Source: Novosphingobium sp. HII-3 (GTDB lineage Bacteria; Pseudomonadota; Alphaproteobacteria; Sphingomonadales; Sphingomonadaceae). Taken from it: a stretch of DNA of 64,000 bases. The number at the start of each line of letters is the position of its first letter. The first letter of the stretch is position 1. This document shows positions 9,773 through 19,900 of this stretch, piece by piece. Location of the stretch: the NCBI RefSeq assembly GCF_002916655.1, contig NZ_PPSM01000036.1, positions 242,080 to 306,079 on the forward strand. The letters are read 5' to 3'. Both the position numbers and the translations under genes were made by a program. The notes beneath the pieces were generated by a model, which saw only the letters and a list, made by a program, of their open reading frames with translations, did no database searches and had not been told where the DNA came from.

Positions 9773-10657
9773 ATGGCACCGCCAGCAAATCGGCGCTCCG
9801 GCTTTTCGCGCAGGGCGCAGTATTCGACGTTCTTCCAGTACACGGCCGGCGTGATGGGCGCGGTGGTGGGGCTTGGACTGCTTGTGGTCTCGATCGTCAA
9901 TCCGGACGCTTTTGCGACCCTGCGCAGCGCGGCTGCGGATCTTACCGAATCACCGGCGCAGGCAGCAGCAGGTACCCGACACACCGCCCGGAGTTTCGTC
10001 GAGGAAATCGGCGGATTTTTCCAGTCGGGCCGTGAGAACGCCCGCCTGCGGCGCGAACTGGTGGAGGCCAAGGTGCGTCTGGTTCAAGCCCAGGCGACCG
10101 AAGCTGAGAACAAGAGGCTCAAGCAACTGCTCGATCTCCAGGAGGACGAAGGGCAGACAATCGCCTATTCGCGCCTGGTAAGTTCAACCGGATCCAGTCC
10201 CCGGCGCTTCGCGATCCTCGGTGCCGGCAGCGACAGGGGCGTTGCCAAGGGCATGCCCGTGCGTTCGCAAATGGGTCTCGTAGGACGAGTGCTCGAAGTT
10301 GGCCTCTCCAGCGCCCGCGTGCTTCTCATCACCGATACCGAAAGCGTGGTGCCCGTCCGTCGTTCGCAAGACGGGGTTCCGGCCTTCGCACAGGGCAACG
10401 GTGACGGCACGATCCGCATCCGCCTCGTCAATCTGGGGATCAACCCTCTGCGCAAAGGCGATGTGATGGTGACCTCAGGATCGGGCGGCCTCTATCGTCC
10501 GGGCACCCCGCTTGCCATCGTCACCGAACTGTTGCGGGACGGCGCCATAGCGCGCGTCCTCAGCAATCCGTCCAACACCGACTATGTTGTGGTCGAACGC
10601 GCCTGGGCCCCTGCCCCACCACCACCGCCGGCTGCGATCGAAGCCGGGGAATCCTGA
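9773..10657 (+). CDS. mreC: Rod shape-determining protein MreC
   Basis: 294 residues. A basic cytoplasmic N-terminus is followed by a transmembrane helix (about residues 24-43, TAGVMGAVVGLGLLVVSIV), then a coiled coil (residues 80-125, ENARLRRELVEAKVRLVQAQ onward) and the beta-barrel domains with the MreC-typical RFAILGAGSDRGVAKGMPV and VMVTSGSGGLYRPGTPLAIV. The C-terminus is Pro/Ala-rich. MreC is the periplasmic scaffold that activates PBP2-RodA. An alternative upstream ATG (9766) is in another frame. It ends 2 bp before mreD. Confidence 0.95.
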   Translation: MAPPANRRSGFSRRAQYSTFFQYTAGVMGAVVGLGLLVVSIVNPDAFATLRSAAADLTESPAQAAAGTRHTARSFVEEIGGFFQSGRENARLRRELVEAKVRLVQAQATEAENKRLKQLLDLQEDEGQTIAYSRLVSSTGSSPRRFAILGAGSDRGVAKGMPVRSQMGLVGRVLEVGLSSARVLLITDTESVVPVRRSQDGVPAFAQGNGDGTIRIRLVNLGINPLRKGDVMVTSGSGGLYRPGTPLAIVTELLRDGAIARVLSNPSNTDYVVVERAWAPAPPPPPAAIEAGES

Positions 10658-10659
10658 TC

Positions 10660-11208
10660 ATGACGCTGCTGTCCGGCAACGATACGGTGGTGCGGCAGAG
10701 GATCAACCGCAAGCCTTCCCGCATCATCGCGAGCGGGTTGCCCTGGTTCATCGTCATGCTTGGAAGCCTCGTGCCGAACTGGCTTCTGATCGCCTCGGCG
10801 CCAGTTCTTCCGCCGCTTGGTTTTCTCATCTTTCTTGCGTGGCGGCAGGTCCGTCCCGGTTTGCTGCCGATGTGGGCCGGCCTCCCGCTCGGACTCTTCG
10901 AGGATCTCTTCTCCGGCTCCCCTTATGGAACGGCCGTCCTCCTCTGGTCGCTGGCTGCAATCGTTCTCAACGACGTGGAGAACCGTCTGCCCTGGCGCAA
11001 CTTCCTAACGGAGTGGCTGGTGGCAATAGGACTGATCGTGGGCTATATCGTCCTGTGCCTGGGCATCTCCAACCTTGCCGGCGCCTCCGTACCTGTCCGC
11101 GCGACCATGCCACAGATTGTCATCTCCGTTATGTGCTATCCGCTTGTAGGGCGCTTCGTGGCCCTGATGGACCGTGTTCGGCTGACGCCCTTTGTGGACA
11201 TGCGATGA
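10660..11208 (+). CDS. mreD: Rod shape-determining protein MreD
   Basis: 182 residues with about five predicted membrane helices (for example FIVMLGSLVPNWLLIA and WLVAIGLIVGYIVLCLG). The MreD-like sequence RPGLLPMWAGLPLGLFEDLFSG is clear. It is an inner-membrane partner of MreC in the elongasome. The stop codon overlaps the start of mrdA (ATGA), which argues for translational coupling. Confidence 0.93.
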   Translation: MTLLSGNDTVVRQRINRKPSRIIASGLPWFIVMLGSLVPNWLLIASAPVLPPLGFLIFLAWRQVRPGLLPMWAGLPLGLFEDLFSGSPYGTAVLLWSLAAIVLNDVENRLPWRNFLTEWLVAIGLIVGYIVLCLGISNLAGASVPVRATMPQIVISVMCYPLVGRFVALMDRVRLTPFVDMR

Positions 11209-13295
11209 AGTTTGATTTCCGGCGCCTGCTGCGTCCCCCCCACGTTACGGCGGGGACCCTGCGCAACAGTTTCGATCGCCGCTCCGTGGTCTTGGGTGCC
11301 ATCCAGGGTGGCGTCGGCTGTCTTCTGGCAACCCGCATGGCTTATCTTTCGGTGTTCGAAAACGAGAAGTACAAGCTTCAGGCCGAGAGCAATCGCGTCA
11401 ATCTTTCCCTCATACCGCCCCGGCGTGGCTGGATACTCGACCGCAACGGTCGCCCGCTCGCCTCGAACAGAGCGGATTTTCGCGTGGACATCATTCCTGA
11501 AAGGATGAGGGATCCTGCCCGGACAATCGCGGAGCTTGGCCGGCTGCTTTCGCTCGGTCCGATCGCCATGCAGGATCTTGAGGACAAGCTTGAGCGCGCA
11601 CGAGGGTTTGCGGCGGTCGAAGTCGCCTCCCGGCTCGACTGGGAGCGCTTCGCAGCCGTCAGCGTGCGCTTGCCTGACCTTCCCGGCGTGGTGACGCAGC
11701 GTGGGTATTCGCGCTATTATCCCACAGGGCCTTCGGTCGGCCATCTGATCGGGTATGTCGGCGCCGCATCGGCCGAAGAGTTCGAGAAGGATCGTGATCC
11801 CGTTCTCATCACGCCTGGCTACAAGGTGGGCAAGGATTCTCTCGAAAAGTTCTTCGAAAAGGATCTGCGCGGCAAGCCGGGGGCCCGTCGGGTGGAGGTC
11901 ACAGCGTCAGGACGCATTGTCCGCGATCTCGACACCCGCGAAGACGTACCGGGAAAGACGATCAAGCTTACCATCGATGCGGACATTCAGGACTATGCCG
12001 CCCGCCGCATCGGTCCGGAGTCCGCAGCCGTCGTCGTGATGGACTGCCGGACCGGCGACCTCCTCGCCATGGCCTCGATGCCGAGCTTCGACCCCAACAG
12101 CTTTTCCGACGGCATCGGCCGCCTCGAATGGAAGATGCTGTCCGACGACGATCATGTTCCTCTGCGGAACAAGGTTCTGCGCGGACTGTATCCGCCGGGT
12201 TCCACCGTTAAGCCGATGGTCGGTCTTGCGTTCATGGAAGCCGGTCTGGATCCCGATGAAAGCGTCTTCTGCGGCGGCGGACTTCGTGTCGGCAATCGCG
12301 TGTTCCACTGCTGGAACCGGCGGGGCCATGGCCAGGTCAACATGGCCAAAGGCATCTATCAGAGCTGCGACGTCTACTTCTACCACTTCGCACAACGGAT
12401 CGGAATGGATCCCATCGCGGCAATGGCGCACCGGCTTGGACTTGGCGCGGAGTTCGAGTTGCCGGTCGCCGGGCAGTCTTACGGCACGGTGCCAGACCCC
12501 GCCTGGAAGCTGCGGAAATACAAGAAGGAATGGCAAACCTTCGATACCGTCAACGCGACGATCGGCCAGGGCTATTTCCTGGTTAACCCCCTCCAGCAGG
12601 CGGTCCAGGCGTCCCGCATTGCAAGCGGCCGTATCATCATGCCCCGCCTCATCCACGGGCATCAGCAGGATGCGGTCCCCTCCCTGGGAGTTCCCGAGGA
12701 GCATCTGGCGTACGTACGCCGAGCGATGTCGGACGTGGCTAACGGGCCGGGTTCGGCTCCGAACTCCAAGCTGCCTTTTCCTGACATCAAGCTGGCGGGG
12801 AAAACCGGCACGGCTCAGGTCGTCGGGCTGCATATCAGCAACGGCAAGGGCGGCTTGTGGAAGCACCGCGACCATGGGCACTTCATCTGCTTTGCTCCCG
12901 CCGAAAATCCCCGCTATGCCTGCTCGGTGGTGGTCGAACACGGTGGTGGCTCCGGTGCAGCCTACCCGATTGCACGCGACGTCCTGACCTACATCTTCGA
13001 TCGCGAACTCGGAATGACAAAGCTGACCGAGCTTGAGAAGAAGTGGGGCGGTACCGCTAAGGAACGGCTGGACGCGCGCTTTCGCGCCTATTCGGCCGAA
13101 TACGGGGTTGGCGCGCCCAAGGTATCTCCAGAGGAAGAGCGGCGAAAATTTCAGGGATTGCCGCAGGGCGACGATCCGCGTCAGCCCATCAGCGAGGCGC
13201 AGTCACCCGCTCCCGAACCCGAGGCTGCCGCTTCCAGTCCGGCTTCGGCCTCCTCAGCGCCCGCGGCGCCCGCCGCTGCAGGACAGACGCCATGA
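11205..13295 (+). CDS. mrdA: Penicillin-binding protein 2 (elongation transpeptidase)
   Basis: 696 residues from the ATG at 11205, which overlaps the mreD stop; the open frame extends much further upstream without meaning. One transmembrane helix lies near residues 27-48, followed by the pedestal domain and the transpeptidase domain. The active-site motifs are YPPGSTVKP (SxxK), YQSCDVYFY (SxD, the usual PBP2 variant) and LAGKTGTAQV (KTG). The last ~50 residues are a Pro/Ala/Ser-rich tail (PAPEPEAAASS onward), longer than in E. coli PBP2, and probably disordered. It cross-links peptidoglycan made by RodA during lateral growth and is a target of mecillinam-type beta-lactams in the family. It overlaps rodA by 4 bp. 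Confidence 0.97.
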   Translation: MKFDFRRLLRPPHVTAGTLRNSFDRRSVVLGAIQGGVGCLLATRMAYLSVFENEKYKLQAESNRVNLSLIPPRRGWILDRNGRPLASNRADFRVDIIPERMRDPARTIAELGRLLSLGPIAMQDLEDKLERARGFAAVEVASRLDWERFAAVSVRLPDLPGVVTQRGYSRYYPTGPSVGHLIGYVGAASAEEFEKDRDPVLITPGYKVGKDSLEKFFEKDLRGKPGARRVEVTASGRIVRDLDTREDVPGKTIKLTIDADIQDYAARRIGPESAAVVVMDCRTGDLLAMASMPSFDPNSFSDGIGRLEWKMLSDDDHVPLRNKVLRGLYPPGSTVKPMVGLAFMEAGLDPDESVFCGGGLRVGNRVFHCWNRRGHGQVNMAKGIYQSCDVYFYHFAQRIGMDPIAAMAHRLGLGAEFELPVAGQSYGTVPDPAWKLRKYKKEWQTFDTVNATIGQGYFLVNPLQQAVQASRIASGRIIMPRLIHGHQQDAVPSLGVPEEHLAYVRRAMSDVANGPGSAPNSKLPFPDIKLAGKTGTAQVVGLHISNGKGGLWKHRDHGHFICFAPAENPRYACSVVVEHGGGSGAAYPIARDVLTYIFDRELGMTKLTELEKKWGGTAKERLDARFRAYSAEYGVGAPKVSPEEERRKFQGLPQGDDPRQPISEAQSPAPEPEAAASSPASASSAPAAPAAAGQTP

Positions 13296-14404
13296 ACCGC
13301 TCGATCGTTCCCGAGGCCGTTTCGCGGCAGCCATGGTCCATGCTGATCCCGCTGTTTGCGTTGGTCGGCCTCGGCGCGGCGGTCCTTTACTCCGCAGCCG
13401 GCGGAAAGCTGCAGCCTTATGCCCTGAGTCACGTGGTCCGCTTCTGCGTGTTCATGGTGATGGCTATCGTCATCTCGCGCATGAGCCGGAACCTGTTCCG
13501 ACTGGCCGCCTACCCTGTCTATGCGCTTATTCTGGTCCTGCTGGTGCTGGTTGAACTGATCGGCGCTGTTGGAGGAGGCAGTCAGCGCTGGCTCAACCTT
13601 GGCTTCATGACGCTCCAGCCATCAGAACTGATGAAGCCGGCAATCGTGCTGGTGCTTGCTCGCTTCTATGAGACTCTCCCCCACTCGATGACGGCCAGTT
13701 GGCGCGGCCTGGTGCCGGCCGCTGTCCTGATCGGGCTGCCTGCCCTGTTCGTCCTCATTCAGCCTGATCTCGGGACTGCAACGGCCGTCTGCTTCGGGGG
13801 TGTGGTAACAATGTTCCTAGCCGGGCTGCCGCTATGGTGGTTCCTCAGCGCGGGAGGGGCACTTGTCATCATCGCTCCCATCGCCTTCTTCACCCTGCTC
13901 CACGAATACCAGCGCAATCGCGTCCTGACGTTTCTTGATCCGGAAGCCGATCCGTTGGGAACGGGGTACCACATCACCCAGTCGAAGATAGCGATCGGAT
14001 CGGGTGGCATTTTCGGCAAAGGCTTTGGCAACGGCACGCAAAGTCACCTCCAGTACCTGCCTGAGCCGCACACCGACTTTGTGTTCGCGACGATGTCGGA
14101 GGAGTGGGGGCTTGCTGGCGGGCTCTTCGTGCTGTTCGTTTTCGCAATGGTTCTCGGCTGGGGCATGCGGGTCGCTCGCCAGGCGCCCGATCGCTTCTCC
14201 TCCCTTCTCGCGGCCGGCATGACGGCCACCATGTTCTTCTACGTCATGATCAACCTGATGATGGTCATGGGGCTGGCGCCGGTTGTGGGCATTCCCCTCC
14301 CGTTCATGAGCCATGGCGGCACTTCGATGCTCACCAACATGATCTGCCTGGGCACCATCATGGCCGTTCACCGCTGGAATCGCGATCGTGGATCCTTCAG
14401 GTGA
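13292..14404 (+). CDS. rodA: Peptidoglycan polymerase RodA (SEDS family)
   Basis: 370 residues, about ten membrane helices. The SEDS signatures are present: GGSQRWLNLGFMTLQPSELMK and the C-terminal VVGIPLPFMSHGGTSMLTNM. RodA polymerises glycan strands from lipid II together with PBP2. The start overlaps the mrdA stop by 4 bp (ATGA). It is the last gene of the elongasome operon, and the first tRNA-Lys begins about 100 bp downstream. Confidence 0.97.
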   Translation: MNRSIVPEAVSRQPWSMLIPLFALVGLGAAVLYSAAGGKLQPYALSHVVRFCVFMVMAIVISRMSRNLFRLAAYPVYALILVLLVLVELIGAVGGGSQRWLNLGFMTLQPSELMKPAIVLVLARFYETLPHSMTASWRGLVPAAVLIGLPALFVLIQPDLGTATAVCFGGVVTMFLAGLPLWWFLSAGGALVIIAPIAFFTLLHEYQRNRVLTFLDPEADPLGTGYHITQSKIAIGSGGIFGKGFGNGTQSHLQYLPEPHTDFVFATMSEEWGLAGGLFVLFVFAMVLGWGMRVARQAPDRFSSLLAAGMTATMFFYVMINLMMVMGLAPVVGIPLPFMSHGGTSMLTNMICLGTIMAVHRWNRDRGSFR

Positions 14405-14423
14405 TCTTTTTTCGCACTTAGGG

Positions 14424-14452
14424 CTTCCAAACTGAAAAACCCTCTGTATAGG
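14424..14452 (+). promoter_or_regulatory. Possible promoter of the first tRNA-Lys
   Basis: A TATAGG -10-like hexamer (14447-14452) lies 17 bp after CTTCCA (3 of 6 matches to TTGACA). It is in the rodA-tRNA gap, about 57 bp before the mature tRNA. The -35 is poor, so the call is tentative. Confidence 0.3.
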
Positions 14453-14508
14453 GACGTCTCCGCCGCCGAATCGGCGGGGCCGCAAGGCCCTACGAGGACA
14501 GGTAGCGT

Positions 14509-14584
<76 letters not shown>

Positions 14585-14871
14585 TCCTCTTTACCCCCTT
14601 CGAAATCTACAGCAGGATCAGATCCGTCTCCGCCCTGGGCGGCCTTCGGGTGTGATAACTGCCCGTTGTTGTTTCACTGCAGCAATTCGTTCAGATCCGC
14701 AGATTCTGTCACGATTCCATTTCCGCCGCGCCTTCCTTTCTGCCCTTTTCGCCATACGAGCTGTGGATAAATCCCTCTTTGCGGTTCAACCAGCCTTGCG
14801 TGAAAGGCGAGTGGAATCTAGAGGGCCCTCACCGGGCGACACCAAGGCCCGGCACGGCATCAGGCCGGTGT

Positions 14872-14947
<76 letters not shown>

Positions 14948-15365
14948 CCTTTTCCCCGATCGATAAATCGTCGCTAGGTTGAGCGGGAAGGATTGCCCCA
15001 GGTTGCCGCTGGGGAATAGTCCTGCGCTTCTCGACCTACCGTTCGGCAGATCGCGCTGGACCTTTGGCTCACCTTCTGCGCTTCGTGGTCAGTCTCTACC
15101 GTGAGGCAGTGGGACGAAATCGGGAAGATTGCCTCCACCCAGCCCAAGGGAAACCCGTGCGAGGGAAGTTGAAAGGCAGGCACCTTACCGCGTGTCACTG
15201 CCGCCCCCGTGAAGATAGTATATACTATCAGCTTGAACTCGGTTAGTGCTAAGACGATCATGACGCGTCAACGCTGAACGGACGTGAAGCGGGTTTGTCG
15301 CCAGTGGGCCCTCTGCAGCGAACGCAAGAACCATGCCGTCGTGACATTGAAGCGGGGGAGCAGGC
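14948..15365. other. Intergenic stretch with a palindrome, no supported gene
   Basis: About 420 bp between the second tRNA-Lys and the alcohol dehydrogenase. Open frames on either strand here lack coding character and ribosome sites. The one notable element is the 16-bp palindrome at 15214-15229, listed separately. Confidence 0.6.
15214..15229. promoter_or_regulatory. Perfect 16-bp palindrome, probable operator
   Basis: GATAGTATATACTATC is identical to its reverse complement and is strongly AT-rich inside GC-rich DNA. It lies 137 bp before the start of the zinc alcohol dehydrogenase. The form (short AT-rich dyad) is typical of sites for dimeric GntR- or MarR-type regulators. No regulator gene is adjacent. 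Confidence 0.55.
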
Positions 15366-16373
15366 ATGAAAGCAGCTATCTATCCGGGACACGGAGCGCC
15401 CGTCCTCATAGAAAGTCTGCCCGACCCTGCTCCCGGCCCGGGCGAAGTGCTGATCAGGGTGGCGCGTTGTGGCATTTGCGGCACCGATCTGTCGATGACG
15501 AAGGGTGGTGCATGGGACTTCGCCCCCGGATCGCAGTTCGGGCACGAGTACGCGGGCGAAGTCGTCGCTCTCGGCCGCGCTGTTTCAAGACTTGCCGTGG
15601 GCGACCGAATAGCCGTTCTCCCGTCAGTCGCTTGCGGTCATTGCCCTGGCTGCGCACACCAGAACAACGTCTTGTGCCAAGCCGCCGAAGGCAGCCTGAT
15701 GCACGGCTTTGCCGAGTTTGCCCGGGTTCCCGAATCGCTCGCGGTCAAGCTGCCTTCGGTGCTCTCACTTACGGACGGGGCGCTGATCGAACCTCTGGCG
15801 ATAAGCCTCTACGGCGTCAGGCATGCACGGCTGCAGCCCGGAGACAACGTGGTTGTGCTGGGGGCTGGCACCGTCGCGCTTTATGCGATCTATTGGGCTA
15901 GACGTCTTGGCGCCGGCCGGATCGTCGTGCTCTCACGATCAGAGAGGCGCGCATCCCTCGTGCTGCAGATGGGCGCTGATCACTTCGTCACCTATGGTGA
16001 CAAGGACGTCGCCGAAGTTGCTGAAAAGTTGGGAGGAACGGCGGACGTAGTGTTCGAATGTGCCGGAGCGGAGGGAATGCTTGCCAAAGCCATCCTGCAC
16101 GCGGGGCCGTTCGGCCGCGTCGTTTCGCTGGGCTTCTGCACCAGGCCCGACATGATGATACCGGCGCTGGCCGCTTACAAGTGCGTGAACCTGCAGTTCT
16201 TGGTCGGATACTCCATGAAGGAGTTTCTCTATATAGCCGATCAGATGGACAAAGGTCACGTCGACCCGAAGACGATCGTAACGAGCTGTGTGCCCCTTGC
16301 CGATCTACCGGGAACATTGGACCGTCTGCGATCCGACAACCAGGAGACCAAGGTTCACGTCACGATGACGTGA
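15366..16373 (+). CDS. Zinc-dependent alcohol/polyol dehydrogenase (MDR family)
   Basis: 335 residues of the medium-chain dehydrogenase/reductase family. Catalytic zinc ligands are C38 (in CGICGTD) and the H60-E61 pair. The structural zinc is held by four Cys: C90, C93, C96 and C104 (CGHCPGC, then VLC). A Rossmann motif VVVLGAGTVALYA lies near residue 163. The style resembles threonine/2,3-butanediol dehydrogenases rather than ethanol dehydrogenases, but the substrate cannot be read from sequence. It is transcribed alone, downstream of the 15214 palindrome, and converges on the PilZ gene with a 29-bp gap. Confidence 0.9.
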   Translation: MKAAIYPGHGAPVLIESLPDPAPGPGEVLIRVARCGICGTDLSMTKGGAWDFAPGSQFGHEYAGEVVALGRAVSRLAVGDRIAVLPSVACGHCPGCAHQNNVLCQAAEGSLMHGFAEFARVPESLAVKLPSVLSLTDGALIEPLAISLYGVRHARLQPGDNVVVLGAGTVALYAIYWARRLGAGRIVVLSRSERRASLVLQMGADHFVTYGDKDVAEVAEKLGGTADVVFECAGAEGMLAKAILHAGPFGRVVSLGFCTRPDMMIPALAAYKCVNLQFLVGYSMKEFLYIADQMDKGHVDPKTIVTSCVPLADLPGTLDRLRSDNQETKVHVTMT

Positions 16374-16402
16374 TTGAGGATCGGGCCGGCCCTGCCTGAG
16401 CC

Positions 16403-16717
16403 TTAGCGGCTGACGAGGCCGTATGTCCGCCGCAACTCCTCAACGACGTCGTCTTCGAGCGGATCACGAAATTCCATGCCCGCCTGGTTGCTGCCCAGCC
16501 AACGTACGTCCGCCACGATACCTTTGAGACTGGCGAACGTCAGCTGAACCATCTCATCCACTGCCAGCTTGTCCGTCTTGCCGAAGATGCTGCAGCCACC
16601 ATTCGAGATGTTGCCCAGCTCCACTGGGAAGACGCTCCAGCTGGACTTGCGGCATCGCGCCTGAAGCAGCACCGGTCCACGCACCGTCTGCCGGTGATCG
16701 CTGCCTTCCAGTATCAT
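16403..16717 (-). CDS. PilZ-domain protein
   Basis: 104 residues from ATG 16717; a GTG at 16753 would only add a short leader. The pattern of a PilZ domain is present: RQTVRGPVLL at the start (though the canonical RxxxR is not complete), NISNGGCSIFG (like NxSxxG, the cyclic-di-GMP contact) and ADVRWLGSNQAGMEF at the end. The partly degenerate RxxxR makes c-di-GMP binding uncertain. It is a single-domain protein with no membrane segment. It sits between the MDR dehydrogenase and the tam operon. Confidence 0.82.
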   Translation of the reverse strand: MILEGSDHRQTVRGPVLLQARCRKSSWSVFPVELGNISNGGCSIFGKTDKLAVDEMVQLTFASLKGIVADVRWLGSNQAGMEFRDPLEDDVVEELRRTYGLVSR

Positions 16718-16772
16718 GAAGCCCCTTTGCCCCGGCCACGCCCCCTGCGGCACCTCTCAAGTTAGGCCTGCT

Positions 16773-16973
16773 TCAGAGTTCGTCAACGGGTTCCTCGCCG
16801 GCAGGATCGACTGCCTGTGTCGGCGCGCCCGTGGCGGCGACTTCGGCGTCGATCTGCTTTGCACGAGACACGATTGTCTTGCTGGCTGCGTCGTAGCGCT
16901 CGTCGAAGGTAGGCTCGCGCTTACACCCGCCAAGCAGGGCAAGCGCAAGCGCCAGAGGCCAAGCCCGGCGCAT
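16773..16973 (-). CDS. Small lipoprotein coupled to tamB
   Basis: 66 residues from ATG 16973, which overlaps the tamB stop (TGATG). A signal peptide of about 16 residues ends in the lipobox LLGGC followed by KRE. The mature protein is short, charged and helical (TFDERYDAASKTIVSRAKQIDAE). The overlap means it is very probably translated from the tamA-tamB message, and its lipid anchor suggests it acts at the envelope with them. No known family is recognised. Confidence 0.75.
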   Translation of the reverse strand: MRRAWPLALALALLGGCKREPTFDERYDAASKTIVSRAKQIDAEVAATGAPTQAVDPAGEEPVDEL

Positions 16974-19900
16974 CAGTAATCCTTCCTGATGCGCACGTTG
17001 AGGCTGTTGACGCCCGAGCCGCCGGCTTGGCTGAGCACGGAGAGCCACTTCGTCACGCTGACCTCAAGCTGTGTGGCGGTGAAGCCGCGGGCGTCCGTGA
17101 TCAACTCGACGTAGATATCGTCCGTCAGGTACTGACCTGCCGCGACTGCGGTGCCACGACCGCTCGCCTCGTCCGGGCCGAGGATGCGAAGCCGATCGAT
17201 CCCGGCGGCAGAGCGCAGCTCACCCAGCGGGTTCAGGCCCCCTCCGCTGCCGCGCAGCGAGTTGAGGGATGACGCTAGCTGGACTGCCTGCAGGGCCGAA
17301 AGATTGGCGATCGAACTGCCGAACAGAATTCGGGACAGGACTTCGTCATCAGGCAAGCTCGGGCTGGAAGAGAAGTCGATCTGCGGGTTCATCGCGCGCC
17401 CAGTGACGTTCACGTTGACCGTCACGTCCTCGATGTCCTCGGTCGCGGTGATCTGGACTGTCGGATCGATCGTCTGGCCGCCTGTGAACGATATCTGCCC
17501 GTCCGTCAGCTCGAAGGAGCGTCCTGCGAAGCCCAGGGTGCCCCGTACCAGTTCTACCTCGCCGCCGACCGATGGCGCTGCGCTGGTACCGGTCACCTCG
17601 AAGTCCGCGCTCCACTCCGATTCCAGGCCCATGCCGGACACGTACAGCTTTTCCGGGGCGCGAAGGCGAATATCAAGACGGATGAGACCGAAGGCGCTGG
17701 CCGCAGTTGGCGCCGGTTCATCACCCGTGATGCGCTTTGGCCCCTTGAGCGGCTTGAAGCGAACGCCGGTTAAGCGTGGCACCTGCGCCGCGCCCTCGCG
17801 CACGATCTGATAGCGGGTTTCGGGCAGTCGGATCTCGCCTGACAGAAGTGCGGGCGCACCTGCAGCCTTCGTCAGCCGAAGATCGCCTGTCGCCGTCGCC
17901 GAAAGGGCATCACTGCGGGCGAGGCGGGCGCGGTCTAGCTTGACGCTCAGATCCATCGGGTAGCCCGCATCGGCGGCAAGGCTCACTCGGCCGCTTGCGC
18001 TGACACTGCCATCGCCCGCCCTCGCGGTGAGGGATGTCAGTTCGAGCGAGTTGCCGGTGAACTTGCCGGAGAATGCCATTCGCGTAAGGCGTGTGCCGTA
18101 AGCCTGGTTTTCGTAAACCACGTCACGGCCCTGAACGACGCCGTTGATGCACGGATCCGACACACGGCACGAGAAGTCGGCCGCCAGACCGACCGGACCA
18201 TTCAGCGTCTGCCCCGCAAGCCCCGCGAAGGAGAAGAGCGTTTCAGCCGGACCATTGTACCGAATGCCGCCTGCCAGAGGCGCTTCGAGCAAGCGGGTAG
18301 TCCAGGAGCCCTGCCCCGCAGGCAGCGGGCGAAGACTCGTGACCAGGCGTCCAATCACCGTGCCGCGCCGGCGGAACACGGCGCGCGCTTCGCCGCCATC
18401 GGCCAGCAGTTTGCCGACGAGGTTGACGTCCACGCCCTGGCTGACCGTCGACGAACTCGTCCGGGTGAAGTTGGTGAGAGTGAGGCGAGCATCGGCGCGC
18501 GGGAAGGCGGTCGACGTCGGCTGCTCGAAGTCGAGGCTGCCGCTTACCTTGCCACCGATGCCGTAGCCGGGAGCAAAGGCATTCAGGATGGCCAGATCAA
18601 CACCCTCCATGCGGCTCTGGATCTTCACACCGGAACCGTACTCTCCCGCCAGCTTCACGTTGCCGCCGCCGAAGGCGATCGTCGTCGGCAGAAGCTCGTA
18701 AGTGCCATCCTTGGGGATAATTCGGGCCGGCGTCGATGTCCGTACGTCCAGGCCGCGCACGCGTCCCTGCAGGGCCACGCGCCAGAGCTCCGGCTGCATG
18801 TCCGCGTTCAGAGCCAGACGGAACGGAACACCGCTCACACCTTCGACAAGTGCCTTTGCCGCACCCCGCCCATCCCGATAGTTCACGAGGACGCGGGCTG
18901 CTGCCAGATCGACAGCGCCCAGGCTGGTTCCCGCGATCTGCGCGTCGGCAACCACGTAGGGCTGGTCGTACAGAATGGCTCGTCCATCGATAATCGCCGA
19001 GCCTATCGCAAGCTTCGCGGGACCATCAAACACGGCGTTCCGCGCACGCAGATTGAAGTTCACGGCCTGGTACTTGCCCTCGGCATCCAGCCGCAGCAGG
19101 CCGCCCACGCCGTTGCCGTTGGCCGTGAGCTGCCCGGCGAACGGACCGCCAGGCGTCTGTGCGATCCGACCCGCGAAGTCTACGCCCGACAGGTTCGCGC
19201 TATTGATCTGGACAGATGTCGTCCTGCCGAGGCCAAGGGTCACATCTGCCCGCAACGGACCGTAGTCGGTGTCACCCTTCGCGTTCAGGCGATAGCCTCC
19301 CGGAGCACCCTTGATCCGGGCGTCGAGATTGGCAAGTCCGATGCCGAGGCCCGGCCGCTCAGCGGTGACGTAGGCATCCGGGTTGGTGATGGTCCCCGTC
19401 ACGCGCACCCCCAGCGCACCATACTGCGAGGAATTGCCTTTGGCCGCCAGCGCGATGCGTCCGTCGGGTGACCAGCTTCCCTGTCCGCTCGTCACACGCA
19501 GCAAAGGCGCAGTCATGCGCACACCGGAGAAATGCACGACGCCATCCGAACCGTACTTTACGTTGGACGAGGCCGAGAAATTCCCGCCGAGGTAGGTCTG
19601 CAGGCTCTCGTTCAGCAGCCGGGTGGAGCGGGCACGGACGGTACCCTGCAGCGCGAAGCCCTGCCCCTCGGTCTTGAGATCCATGTTCGTGCTGATGTTG
19701 AAGATGCCGACACTGTCGAGCCGATAATTGTCGATCCTGCCGTCGATAGCGCCGGTGTAGAGCCCCTTGCTCATGTCAGCGAGCAGGATCAGCCCAGCAT
19801 CGATGCGGTCGGAACGCAGGTGCATGTTGTCCGAGAGGATGCGCGGGCCGTCGATCGCCAGATCACCATTCAGCGTCACATTCGCGAGAGTGCCGCCGGC

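Noticed and set aside
11907..12941. Minus-strand frame of 344 codons opposite PBP2
   Set aside because: Shadow of the PBP2 transpeptidase domain, which has all catalytic motifs on the plus strand.
14762..14770. Perfect DnaA box (TGTGGATAA) before the second tRNA-Lys
   Set aside because: A single 9-mer is expected about once by chance in this length; no cluster of boxes, AT-rich unwinding region or replication gene is close.
14974..15261. Minus-strand frame of 95 codons in the tRNA-ADH gap
   Set aside because: No ribosome site, no domain, odd composition; it covers the palindrome and is more likely non-coding.
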